The position numbers and the translations under genes are program-made. A stretch of DNA of 64,000 nucleotides from Clostridiales bacterium (GTDB taxonomy: Bacteria; Bacillota; Clostridia; Christensenellales; CAG-138): assembly GCA_918244965.1 (NCBI GenBank), contig CAKJYC010000012.1, forward strand, positions 1 to 64,000. Direction: 5' to 3'. Below are positions 52,790 through 61,803 of the stretch, one piece after another; the stretch's first letter is position 1; each line of letters opens with the position of its first letter. The notes under the pieces are model-generated. The model was not told the DNA's origin. It saw nothing but the letters and a program-made list of their open reading frames with translations, and made no database searches.

Positions 52790-55195
52790 TCAGCCAACCA
52801 CGAGGTTGATGATGTTCTTGACGACGATCGTTTTGCGGATCGTCTTGCCTTCGACAAAGGGCTTGACGTCGTCGAGCGCCAGCGCGGCGTCGACGATGGC
52901 CTTTTGCTCCATGCCGACCGGCAGCTTGATCCTTGCGCGGACCTTGCCGTTGACCTGTACGCCGTATTCGACCGTGTTTTCAACAAGCGCCGAGGGATCG
53001 AATTGCGGCCACGCGGCGTGGTGCAGCGGCGTGAAGCCGAGCCGTTCGTTCAGCTCCTCGCTGATGTGCGGCGCGACCGGGTTCAGAAGCTGCAGCAGCG
53101 TGCGGAATTCGTCCTTTGTCAGCGAGCCCTTCGCGTAGAAGTCGTTCACGAGCGTCATCATCGCGGCGATCGCGGTGTTGAACTTCATGCGCTCATAGTC
53201 CTCGCCCACCTTCTTGATGCAGGCGTTGACCTTGGTGCGCATCTCGTCGTCGGTATACCCTTCGCCCTTCACCATGTCCTGCAGACGCCAGACACGGTCG
53301 AGGAAGCGCTTGCATCCGTTCGCGGAGTCCTCGTTCCACGGCGTCGCGGCCATGTAGTCGCCCATGAACATGACGTACAGGCGCAGCGTATCCGCGCCGA
53401 GCCGTTCGATGACGCTGACCGGGTCGACCACGTTGCCCTTGGATTTGCTCATCTTGTCGCCGTCGGGACCGAGGATCAGGCCCTGATAGGTGCGCTTTGC
53501 GTACGGCTCCGGCGTGTTGACCTCGCCGATGTCGTACAGGAAATGATGCCAGAAGCGCGAATACAGCAAATGCCGCGTGACGTGCTCCATGCCGCCGTTG
53601 TACCAGTCGACCGGCATCCAGTAGCGCATCTCCTCCGGATCGCAAAAGACCTTGTCGTTGTGCGGGTCGATAAAGCGCAGATAGTACCACGAGGATCCCG
53701 CCCACTGCGGCATCGTGTCGGTCTCGCGCTTTGCTTTTCCGCCGCACTGCGGGCAGGTGCAGTTCACGAACGATTCGATCCGGGCAAGCGGGCTCTGTCC
53801 GTCGGTGCCGGGCGCAAAGTTCTCGACGTCCGGAAGCCTTAACGGCAGCTCCTCATACGGCACGCCGACCGTGCCGCACTTTTCGCAGTGAATGAGCGGG
53901 ATCGGCTCGCCCCAGTAGCGCTGGCGGTTGAACGCCCAGTCCTTCATCTTGTACTGGATGCCCTTTCTGCCGAGCCTGTGCGCGCCGAGGTAGTCGAGCA
54001 TCGCCGCGATCGAATCCTTTTTGTTGTCGTACGCGTTCAAAAAATCCGAATTGATCATGCGGCCGTCGCCGGTGTAGGCTTCCTTTTCGATGTCGCCGCC
54101 CTCGATGACAGGAATGATCTCCACGCCGAACTTCTTTGCGAACTCCCAGTCGCGCTGGTCGTGCGCAGGCACCGCCATGATCGCGCCGGTGCCGTAGCCC
54201 ATCATGACGTAGTCCGCGATGAAGACCGGGATCTCGCGGCCGCTGACCGGATTGATCGCCGTGAAGCCTTCAAGGCGAACGCCGGTCTTTTCCTTACTGA
54301 GCTGCGTCCGCTCGAATTCGGTCTTTTTCGCGCAGGCCGCGCGGTACGCTTCGACCTCGTCCCAGTTTTGAATGCGGTCGCGGTACTTGTCGAGCATCGG
54401 ATGCTCCGGCGCAATGACCATGAACGTCACGCCGAACAGCGTGTCGCAGCGGGTCGTGTAGATCTCAAGCGCTTCGGGGATGTCCTTCAGCCGGAAGTTC
54501 ACGAACGCGCCGACGGATTTTCCGATCCAGTCGATCTCCTGCTGCTTGATCGAGTCGGGATAATCGACGTCGTTCAGGCCGTTTAAGAGCTTGTCGGCGT
54601 ACGCGGTGATCTTCAGGTACCACACGTCCTTCGGAAGCTGCACGACGTCGCTGTGGCAGACGTCGCACTTGCCGCCCTGCGAATCCTCATTGCTGAGGAC
54701 GACCTTGCAGTTCGGGCAGTAGTTCACGAGCGTCTTTGCGCGGAACACAAGCCCGTGATCGAACAGCTTCAAAAAAATCCACTGCGTCCACTTGTAGTAA
54801 TCGGGCACGGACGTGGCGATCTCGCGCGACCAGTCGAACGAATAGCCGACGCGCTTCATCTGGTCCTTAAAATGCTCGATGTTCGCGGTCGTGATGACGT
54901 GCGGATGCGTGTTGGTCTTGATCGCGTAGTTCTCGGCGGGCAGGCCGAACGAGTCGAAGCCCATCGGGAACAGTACGTTGTAGCCCTGCATGCGGCGCTT
55001 TCTGGACAGCACCTCAAGGCTGGTATACGCCTTGATGTGCCCGACGTGCATGCCCGCGCCGGACGGGTACGGAAACTCCACGAGCGCGTAGAATTTCGGT
55101 TTTGTATGATCCTTTTCCGCCTCAAAGCAGCGGTGCGCGTCCCAATACGCCTGCCACTTCCGCTCGACGGCGTTGAAATCGTAAATATCAGCCAT
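52790..55195 (-). CDS. leuS: Leucyl-tRNA synthetase
   Basis: FPYPSGAGMHVGHIKAYT (HIGH), DKMSKSKGNVVDP (KMSKS). Confidence 0.97.
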   Translation of the reverse strand: MADIYDFNAVERKWQAYWDAHRCFEAEKDHTKPKFYALVEFPYPSGAGMHVGHIKAYTSLEVLSRKRRMQGYNVLFPMGFDSFGLPAENYAIKTNTHPHVITTANIEHFKDQMKRVGYSFDWSREIATSVPDYYKWTQWIFLKLFDHGLVFRAKTLVNYCPNCKVVLSNEDSQGGKCDVCHSDVVQLPKDVWYLKITAYADKLLNGLNDVDYPDSIKQQEIDWIGKSVGAFVNFRLKDIPEALEIYTTRCDTLFGVTFMVIAPEHPMLDKYRDRIQNWDEVEAYRAACAKKTEFERTQLSKEKTGVRLEGFTAINPVSGREIPVFIADYVMMGYGTGAIMAVPAHDQRDWEFAKKFGVEIIPVIEGGDIEKEAYTGDGRMINSDFLNAYDNKKDSIAAMLDYLGAHRLGRKGIQYKMKDWAFNRQRYWGEPIPLIHCEKCGTVGVPYEELPLRLPDVENFAPGTDGQSPLARIESFVNCTCPQCGGKAKRETDTMPQWAGSSWYYLRFIDPHNDKVFCDPEEMRYWMPVDWYNGGMEHVTRHLLYSRFWHHFLYDIGEVNTPEPYAKRTYQGLILGPDGDKMSKSKGNVVDPVSVIERLGADTLRLYVMFMGDYMAATPWNEDSANGCKRFLDRVWRLQDMVKGEGYTDDEMRTKVNACIKKVGEDYERMKFNTAIAAMMTLVNDFYAKGSLTKDEFRTLLQLLNPVAPHISEELNERLGFTPLHHAAWPQFDPSALVENTVEYGVQVNGKVRARIKLPVGMEQKAIVDAALALDDVKPFVEGKTIRKTIVVKNIINLVVG

Positions 55196-55341
55196 GGAAA
55201 AGCTCCTTTCCTTCAATGCCTCATAGATACAATAGGATATAACTTTTCCATGGCGTTTGTCAACCGCTTTACATTATTTTCAGGATATGATACACTGAAT
55301 AAACACCGGATTGCGGCGCGTCTGCCGCGAAAGGAGATACT

Positions 55342-56253
55342 ATGCTCGGTACTTTTTTATTTAAGATCGGCGACTTCGGCGTGCCGACGATGGGCGTGTG
55401 CGTGCTCGTCGGCGCGGCGCTCGCCGTGTTTTTAAGCTGGCTTCTGCGGAAGCATTCCACGCTCGACTGGAACGGCGAGTTCGTCGACGCGATCATCGCG
55501 GGCGTGCTTGCGGGCTTCGTGGGCATGAAGATCCTCTACTGGATCGTCACGCCCAACGTCTTTTCCGAAGCGTTCAAGAACGGCGTGTTCCGCGGGATCT
55601 TAAGCCTTCTGATGGAGGGCATGGTCTTTTACGGCGGGCTCATCGGCGGCATCGTCGGCGTCCTGCTGGTTGCGCGCAAAAAGAAAAAGCACATCCTCGC
55701 CTTCCTGGACCTGTTCGCGCCGTGCTTCTGCGTCGCGCATGCGTTCGGCCGCATCGGATGCCTGCTCGTCGGCTGCTGCTACGGCGTTGCGACCGGCGAA
55801 ACGACGCAGTTCGGGCTTTGCACCTATGACGGCGCCTGCGCGGTGCGCTATGCCGACGGCACAATGCGCCTGCCTGCGCCGCTGTTCGAGGCGATCTTCC
55901 TGCTGCTGCTGTGCGCGCTGCTCGTTGTGCTGTTCATCCGGCAGAAGCATCTCGGCACCGTCACGGGCTGGTATCTCATCCTGTACGCGGTGTGGCGTTT
56001 CATCATCGAGATCTTCCGCGGCGACGTCGAGGAGCGCGGACACCTTGGGCCGCTGTTCACCTCGCAGTGGATCAGCATCGCGATCCTTGCGGCGGGCATT
56101 GCGATCCTCATCTGGTCGCGTAAGCTCAAAAAGGGTGAGCCGTTCAAGGTCTTCCGTGAAGACGAGCTGAAGGTGCCCGAACCGGAAACGCCGGCTGAAG
56201 AGCCGATAGCGCCGGAGGACGACGCGCCGAACATCGAAGAAGATCTGTACTGA
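55342..56253 (+). CDS. lgt: Prolipoprotein diacylglyceryl transferase
   Basis: GGLIGGIVGVLLVARKKK; HAFGRIGCLLVGCCYG; W/R/E C-terminal motifs. Confidence 0.9.
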   Translation: MLGTFLFKIGDFGVPTMGVCVLVGAALAVFLSWLLRKHSTLDWNGEFVDAIIAGVLAGFVGMKILYWIVTPNVFSEAFKNGVFRGILSLLMEGMVFYGGLIGGIVGVLLVARKKKKHILAFLDLFAPCFCVAHAFGRIGCLLVGCCYGVATGETTQFGLCTYDGACAVRYADGTMRLPAPLFEAIFLLLLCALLVVLFIRQKHLGTVTGWYLILYAVWRFIIEIFRGDVEERGHLGPLFTSQWISIAILAAGIAILIWSRKLKKGEPFKVFREDELKVPEPETPAEEPIAPEDDAPNIEEDLY

Positions 56254-56259
56254 ACGACA

Positions 56260-56296
56260 AGCTGCCGGACCCAAGCGTTCCGGCAGCTTTCTTTAT
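56260..56296 (+). terminator. Intrinsic terminator
   Basis: AAGCTGCCGGA...TTCCGGCAGCTTT. Confidence 0.7.
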
Positions 56297-57063
56297 CCCA
56301 GTCTCACATATTTTGCGGGGTCCTTGGACACACCGTCGATGTACACCGCGAAGTGCAGATGCGGCGGCAGCGCGCATTCAGAGATCGCGCTCGTGCCGAC
56401 CGTGCCGATCGTGTCGCCTGCATTCAGCCGGTCGCCGACCTTCACGCGGATGTCCTCACCGAGGTTTGCGTACAGCGAGCTCTTGCCGTTTGCGTGCGCG
56501 ACAACGACCGTCCAGCCCAGCGCGTCGTCCTTTCCGACGCGTTCGACCGTTCCGGCGAATACGCATTTGACGGGCGTGCCCGCGTCCGCCTTGATGTCCA
56601 CGGCGGCGTGCGTCGTCCACTGATCGAGCGTCACGGAGTACAGCAGCTTGTCGACGGCATAGCCGAACACGATCTCGCCCTGCACGGGCGGCGCGGCCTT
56701 CGTCGACGTGCCGGAGGGCTTTTTCGTCGGGTCGGGCGTCGGCGTCGGCGTCGGAACCGCGGTCGGCAGCGGCGCGAAGGTCGGCGCGGGCGTGCGCACG
56801 GCCGGCGCCGGCTTGACCTCCGGCGGGTTAAACAGATCGCTGATCCGCTGGTCGTTCGACTGACCGACGATCGTGATCGGATCGGAAACGTTCGCGTCCG
56901 CCTCCTTTTCCTCCGACGGCCCGCCGAGCGCGAGCAGCAGGATCGCGCCGCCGATCACGACGAGGCAGATCACCAGTGCAATATAAAATCCGTTGTTTCT
57001 GAGAAACAGCCGAAACCGCTCCATGCGGTCGTTCCGTTCGGTTTTCGGTTCTTCCATCTTCAT
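56293..57063 (-). CDS. SpoIIQ-like M23 domain membrane protein
   Basis: TM NNGFYIALVICLVVIGGAILLL; Pro/Thr linker; WTTHAAVDIKADAGTPVKCVFAGTVERV...PPHLHFAVYIDG; MKMEEPK start region. Confidence 0.8.
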   Translation of the reverse strand: MKMEEPKTERNDRMERFRLFLRNNGFYIALVICLVVIGGAILLLALGGPSEEKEADANVSDPITIVGQSNDQRISDLFNPPEVKPAPAVRTPAPTFAPLPTAVPTPTPTPDPTKKPSGTSTKAAPPVQGEIVFGYAVDKLLYSVTLDQWTTHAAVDIKADAGTPVKCVFAGTVERVGKDDALGWTVVVAHANGKSSLYANLGEDIRVKVGDRLNAGDTIGTVGTSAISECALPPHLHFAVYIDGVSKDPAKYVRLG

Positions 57064-57074
57064 CACCTCGGCAG

Positions 57075-57104
57075 TAGTATGGCCGCGCCGTATGTGATTC
57101 ATAC
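57075..57104 (-). promoter_or_regulatory. Predicted forespore sigmaF/sigmaG-type promoter
   Basis: Minus strand GTATG-N15-GGCCATACTA (cf. GYATA-N15-GGNNANAHTR). Confidence 0.65.
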
Positions 57105-57114
57105 CGGAAGAAAA

Positions 57115-57153
57115 TAAAAAAGTCTGTCGAAACGTCACGCATTTCGACAGACA
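57115..57153 (-). terminator. Terminator of antiporter gene
   Basis: Minus strand GTCTGTCGAAATGCGTGACGTTTCGACAGACTTTTTT. Confidence 0.85.
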
Positions 57154-57168
57154 ATTCAATCGGCAGTC

Positions 57169-58191
57169 TTACACGACCGCAAAGGAATAGATTGCGTATG
57201 CGATGTAGCACGCGAGCAGGATCCCGCCCTGCACGCGCGAGCCCTTTTTGCGGATCAGCATCGGAACGATCAGCAGCGACATGACGGCAAGCGCGATCGG
57301 CAGGTCGATGTACAGCGCCTTGGACGTGAACACGAGGTTGCCCGTGATCGTGGCGGGCAGACCGATGACCAGCAGCATGTTGAACAGGTTCGCGCCGATG
57401 ATATTGCCCAGGCCCACGTCGCCCTGCCCTTTGATCGCGGAGGTCACGGTCGTGACAAGCTCCGGCAGCGACGTGCCGAGCGCGACAAGGGTGACGCCGA
57501 TCACGCGTTCCTCGACGCCGGCCATCTCCGCCAGCACCACGCCGTTGTCCACGAGCAGATGCGCGCCGACGAACAGCGCGGCGGCCGAGATCGCAAGCAT
57601 CAGCAGCGCGCCCCACAGCGGCATGAGCTTTTCGGTTTCGTCGTATTCGGCCTCGCCGTCGCTGTCCTTCAGCTTGATGGACAGGAACGCATAGACGCAG
57701 AAACCGAGCAGCAGCACGATGCCGATCACGCGAAGGACCGTGCCGACGGCGTGATCCGTTTCGCCGTCCTTGTTGATAAAATCGTGCGCGGGCGTGAACA
57801 GAACGGACAGGAACAGCAGAAGCGCGGTCCCGACAAAGAAGAGAAAGCGCCAGCTCACGGAGTTCGACTTGACCGACTTTGCGGGGCGGATCAGCTGGCC
57901 GACGCCGGCGATCAGCGCCGTGTTGCAGATGATGCTGCCGAGCGCGTTTCCGACGCCGATCTCGGGCGACTGCGCCTTTCCGAGCACGGCGGTGGTGGAG
58001 ACGAGGATCTCCGGCAGCGTCGTGCCGAGGGACACGATCGTGGCGCCGACGACGATCTGCGGGATCTTCAGCCGCCGCGCGATCGCAACGGCCGCATCGA
58101 CGAATTTATCGCCTGCCACACAGGTCAGCGCAAGGCCGACGATGAACAGGGCGATCGTCCAGAACAGGGAATTCGGAACCGAAAACGACAT
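57169..58191 (-). CDS. Calcium/sodium antiporter family (CaCA/YrbG-like) cation antiporter
   Basis: Two alpha repeats: VVGATIVSLGTTLPEILVSTTA...GNALGSIICNT and VIGVTLVALGTSLPELVTTVTSAIKG...GNIIGANLFN. Confidence 0.92.
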   Translation of the reverse strand: MSFSVPNSLFWTIALFIVGLALTCVAGDKFVDAAVAIARRLKIPQIVVGATIVSLGTTLPEILVSTTAVLGKAQSPEIGVGNALGSIICNTALIAGVGQLIRPAKSVKSNSVSWRFLFFVGTALLLFLSVLFTPAHDFINKDGETDHAVGTVLRVIGIVLLLGFCVYAFLSIKLKDSDGEAEYDETEKLMPLWGALLMLAISAAALFVGAHLLVDNGVVLAEMAGVEERVIGVTLVALGTSLPELVTTVTSAIKGQGDVGLGNIIGANLFNMLLVIGLPATITGNLVFTSKALYIDLPIALAVMSLLIVPMLIRKKGSRVQGGILLACYIAYAIYSFAVV

Positions 58192-58205
58192 AAAACCCTT
58201 CCTTT

Positions 58206-58333
58206 CGCATGAAAAAAGAGACTTTCATGCATACCAAATCATGCATAAAAGTCTCGCACATTCCGACCGACAGCGGGATCAAATCCGTGCTGACGCCGCA
58301 GGTCACGCAACAGCGTCGGCTACTCCCTTTTAC
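58206..58333 (-). ncRNA. yybP-ykoY (manganese) riboswitch with terminator
   Basis: Minus strand AAAAGGGAGTAGCC...GTGCGAGACTTTTATGCAT...ATGCATGAAAGTCTCTTTTTTC upstream of a cation antiporter. Confidence 0.8.
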
Positions 58334-58339
58334 GAGCCC

Positions 58340-58368
58340 ATTATATGTTAACTTTTTTCAAACGTCAA
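58340..58368 (-). promoter_or_regulatory. sigmaA promoter for riboswitch/antiporter
   Basis: Minus strand TTGACG-17-TATAAT. Confidence 0.7.
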
Positions 58369-58447
58369 GTGGAAAATATGGCGGAAACGGCGGTTGTCTG
58401 CTATAATACAAAATGGATCATTATCTGAACGGGAAGGCGGTGTAAGG

Positions 58448-60073
58448 ATGGACGTACAAAACCCCATCTATGTCACGGGGCATAAAAATCCGGATACCGA
58501 TTCGATCGTATCGGCGATCGCATACGCCGCGCTGATGAACGCGCTGGGCGACCGGCGCTATACGGCGGCGCGGATCGGGACAGTCAGCGACGAGACGGCG
58601 CATATCCTGGAGCGGTTCGGGTTTGAACCTCCGGAACGGGTCTATAACGTCCGCACACAGGTGCGGGATCTGAACTTCGACCGTCCGCCGGTGCTGTCGA
58701 GCGCCGTCACGGTGCGCCGTGCATGGGAGACGATGCTGAACGGCGAGGGCGAGTCGACGTTCCTGCCGGTTGCGGGCGAGGACGGAAAGCTCCTCGGCAT
58801 GGTCACCACCGGCGACATTGCGGCGTTCGATCTCGAATCCTCGGAGAACCCGACGCTCAAGGAGATCCCGCTGTTCAATCTGGTCTCGAATCTGGACGGA
58901 CAACTGTGGGATCGCTGCAGCGGCGTCACAACGCTGTCCGGAAAGCTCGTCATTGCCGTGCCGCAGGCCGGTGCAGAGGCGCGCACGTTTTCCCGCGATT
59001 CGATCGTCGTGACCGGCAACGATCCGCAGGTCATCCATGACGCGCTTTCGGCGAATGTCGCGTGCATCGTGGTCTCCGGCGCGCAGATCGACGCGTCGCT
59101 TGCGGAGCAGGCGAACAGCACGGTGCTCATCACCACGCCGTACGACGCGTATCGCGCCGCGCGGCTGATCATCCAGTCCGTCCCGGTCGAGCGCATCCTG
59201 CCCGGCACGCCGCTTGTGGCGTTCCATCTGAACGATTATCTCGACGAGGTCCGCGAGCAGACGCTGAAATCGCGCTTCCGCAGCTATCCGATCCTGGACG
59301 AGCACGATCGCGCGGTCGGCACGCTGTCCCGCTTCCACCTGCTGCGGCCGAACCGCAAGAAGGTGGTCCTGGTCGATCACAACGAGCTTGCGCAGTCGGT
59401 GGACGGGCTCAACGAGGCGGAGATCCTTGCGATCATCGACCATCACCGCCTTGCCGACGTACAGACCGGCGCACCGATCTATGTGCGCAACGAGCCGGTC
59501 GGCGCGACCTGCACGATCGTCGCGACGATGTTTCAGGAACGCGGCATCATGCCGAACCGCCACCTTGCGGGGCTTCTGGCCGCAGGCATCGTGTCCGACA
59601 CGATCTTCTTCAAGTCCCCGACGGCGACGCCGCGCGACCGCGTGATGGCGGAGCGTATGGCGGCGATCGCGGGCGAATCGCTTGACGAGCTGGGCCGCGA
59701 CATTTTCACGCCGTCCGCCACGCGCGAGACCGACGCGAGAAAGATGCTGCTCTCGGACTTCAAGCATTTTCAGATCGAGGGTCACCGACTCGGCATCGGA
59801 CAGATCAACTGCATCGACTCGACCGAGCTTTTGAACCGCCGCGACGAATTCCTTGCGGTGATGGAGCAGGTCAAGACGGAGCGGGAGTTCGATCTGCTGC
59901 TGCTGATGTTGACCGACGTGCTGAAGGAGGGCACGGAGCTGCTCTCCGTCGGCGATCTTGACACCGTCGAGGAGGCGTTCAACATCAAGATCAAGGACCA
60001 CACCGTATTCCTTCCGGGCGTGCTTTCGCGTAAAAAGCAGGTCGTCCCGGCATTATCCGTACTTTGGGGGTAA
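58448..60073 (+). CDS. CBS-domain manganese-dependent inorganic pyrophosphatase (DHH/DHHA2)
   Basis: IYVTGHKNPDTDSIVSAIAYA; CBS-like MVTTGDIAAFD; DRTGG-like region; LVDHNELAQSVDG; IIDHHRLAD; start trimmed. Confidence 0.93.
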   Translation: MDVQNPIYVTGHKNPDTDSIVSAIAYAALMNALGDRRYTAARIGTVSDETAHILERFGFEPPERVYNVRTQVRDLNFDRPPVLSSAVTVRRAWETMLNGEGESTFLPVAGEDGKLLGMVTTGDIAAFDLESSENPTLKEIPLFNLVSNLDGQLWDRCSGVTTLSGKLVIAVPQAGAEARTFSRDSIVVTGNDPQVIHDALSANVACIVVSGAQIDASLAEQANSTVLITTPYDAYRAARLIIQSVPVERILPGTPLVAFHLNDYLDEVREQTLKSRFRSYPILDEHDRAVGTLSRFHLLRPNRKKVVLVDHNELAQSVDGLNEAEILAIIDHHRLADVQTGAPIYVRNEPVGATCTIVATMFQERGIMPNRHLAGLLAAGIVSDTIFFKSPTATPRDRVMAERMAAIAGESLDELGRDIFTPSATRETDARKMLLSDFKHFQIEGHRLGIGQINCIDSTELLNRRDEFLAVMEQVKTEREFDLLLLMLTDVLKEGTELLSVGDLDTVEEAFNIKIKDHTVFLPGVLSRKKQVVPALSVLWG

Positions 60074-60078
60074 CCGTC

Positions 60079-61794
60079 ATGCAAATCCTGATCGACAACA
60101 TTCCGGCGGAGGTCCGCACGGGAGAAAGCCTTTTGGACATCATTCGTCGGCTCGGCCTCGATACCGACAGTCTGAAAACGCGTCCGATCGCCGCGGATAT
60201 CGCGGGCGAGGTGTTTACGCTGAATTATGTGCCGGTGCGGCAGAAGGAGCAGGGCGCCGCGCCCACGACCTTCCGCATGCGCAAGGCGATCCGCAAGGGC
60301 AGCGGCGAGGTCAAGCTGATACGTTATGAGGAGAGCCGCGGCCGCGCGATCTACGAGCGGACGATCATCTATATCTTCTTCCTTGCCATGCGCGAGCTGT
60401 TTCCGCAGGCGCACGCCAAGGTCAACTATGCGATCGGGCCGTCGCTCGATATCTCCGTGGACCTTGATCCGCAGTTCACGCCGGACGACGTGGAGACGAT
60501 CCGCGCGAAGATGCGCGAGATCGTCGAAGCCGATTTTCCGCTGCAGCGCAAGCGGCTCGACATCGACGAGGCGATCCAGTTCTTCGAGCGCGACGGGCAG
60601 GAGGACAAGGTGCGGCTTCTGAAGTGGCGCCAGTTCACCTACTTCGACGTGTACGTGCACGGCGATTACGTCGACTATTTCTACGGCGAAATGCTGCCCT
60701 CCACCGGCTACGCAAAGGTGTTCGACCTGCAGTACCGCCCCGGCGGACTGTTTCTGCTGCGCCCGTCGACGGCGGACGCGGACGTTGCGACCCGCTACGT
60801 CTATATGCCGAATCTGACCAAGGTTTTTGCGCGGTCGGACAAATGGGGCGAACTCATACACTGCCGCTGCGTCGCGGACCTCAACGATATGGTCGAAAAC
60901 GGCAGCATCCGTGAGCTGATCCGCGTCAACGAGGCGCTGCATGAGCGGCGGTTTTCGGAGATCGCAACCGAGATCGTCAACCGAGGCGCGCGCGCCGTGC
61001 TGATCGCGGGACCGTCAAGCTCCGGCAAGACCACGAGCGCCAATCGCGTGGCGACCCAGCTCCGCGTGCTCGGCAAGACGCCGATCCTGCTGTCGCTCGA
61101 CGATTACTACATCGACCGTTCGCTCATCCACCCGGACGAGAACGGCGAAATCGACTATGAGCACATCAACATGATCGACGTGCCGCAGTTCAACCTCGAC
61201 CTCGAACGGCTTCTGAACGGCGAGCGTGTCGAGATCCCGCACTTCGATTTCAAGACGGGCTCGCGGCAGATGCTCGGCCATTTCGTACAGCTGTCCCATG
61301 ACGCGATGCTGATCATCGAGGGCCTGCACGGCCTGAACCCGCAGCTGTTGACCCCGCGCATCGACAAAAAGCAGATCTTCAAGCTGTACGTGTCAGCGCT
61401 GACGACCATCAACCTCGACGATCACAACCGCATTCCGACGACCGACGTGCGGCTTTTGCGCCGCATGGTGCGTGACTACGAAACGCGCGGCGCGACCATT
61501 GAGCGGACGCTCGGCATGTGGGATTCCGTCAAGCGCGGCGAGCAGCGCTGGATCTTCCCGTATCAGGAGAGCGCGGACGAGATCATGAACACCTCGCTTG
61601 TCTATGAGCTGGCGGTGCTCAAGAAGCACATCTATCCGCTGCTGAACGACGTCGATTCCGCGAGTCCGTGCTATGACGAGGTCATCAACATCATCAAGTT
61701 TTTGAACTACATCTCGGACGCCGCGGTGGAGGACGAGATCCCGCCGACCAGCATTCTTCGGGAATTCGTCGGCGGCAATACGTTTTATCGCTGA
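60079..61794 (+). CDS. Nucleoside (uridine) kinase fused to TGS/ThrRS-SAD-like N-terminus
   Basis: N-terminal MQILIDNIPAEVRTGESLLDII; ThrRS-like region; LIAGPSSSGKTTSANRVATQL P-loop. Confidence 0.85.
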   Translation: MQILIDNIPAEVRTGESLLDIIRRLGLDTDSLKTRPIAADIAGEVFTLNYVPVRQKEQGAAPTTFRMRKAIRKGSGEVKLIRYEESRGRAIYERTIIYIFFLAMRELFPQAHAKVNYAIGPSLDISVDLDPQFTPDDVETIRAKMREIVEADFPLQRKRLDIDEAIQFFERDGQEDKVRLLKWRQFTYFDVYVHGDYVDYFYGEMLPSTGYAKVFDLQYRPGGLFLLRPSTADADVATRYVYMPNLTKVFARSDKWGELIHCRCVADLNDMVENGSIRELIRVNEALHERRFSEIATEIVNRGARAVLIAGPSSSGKTTSANRVATQLRVLGKTPILLSLDDYYIDRSLIHPDENGEIDYEHINMIDVPQFNLDLERLLNGERVEIPHFDFKTGSRQMLGHFVQLSHDAMLIIEGLHGLNPQLLTPRIDKKQIFKLYVSALTTINLDDHNRIPTTDVRLLRRMVRDYETRGATIERTLGMWDSVKRGEQRWIFPYQESADEIMNTSLVYELAVLKKHIYPLLNDVDSASPCYDEVINIIKFLNYISDAAVEDEIPPTSILREFVGGNTFYR

Positions 61795-61803
61795 GGAGGG
61801 CGC

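Noticed and set aside
55196-55341. Possible T-box leader for leuS (and for asnS at 48025-48140)
   Set aside because: Intergenic spaces are short and shared with divergent genes; no T-box consensus (TGGNACCGCG) seen.
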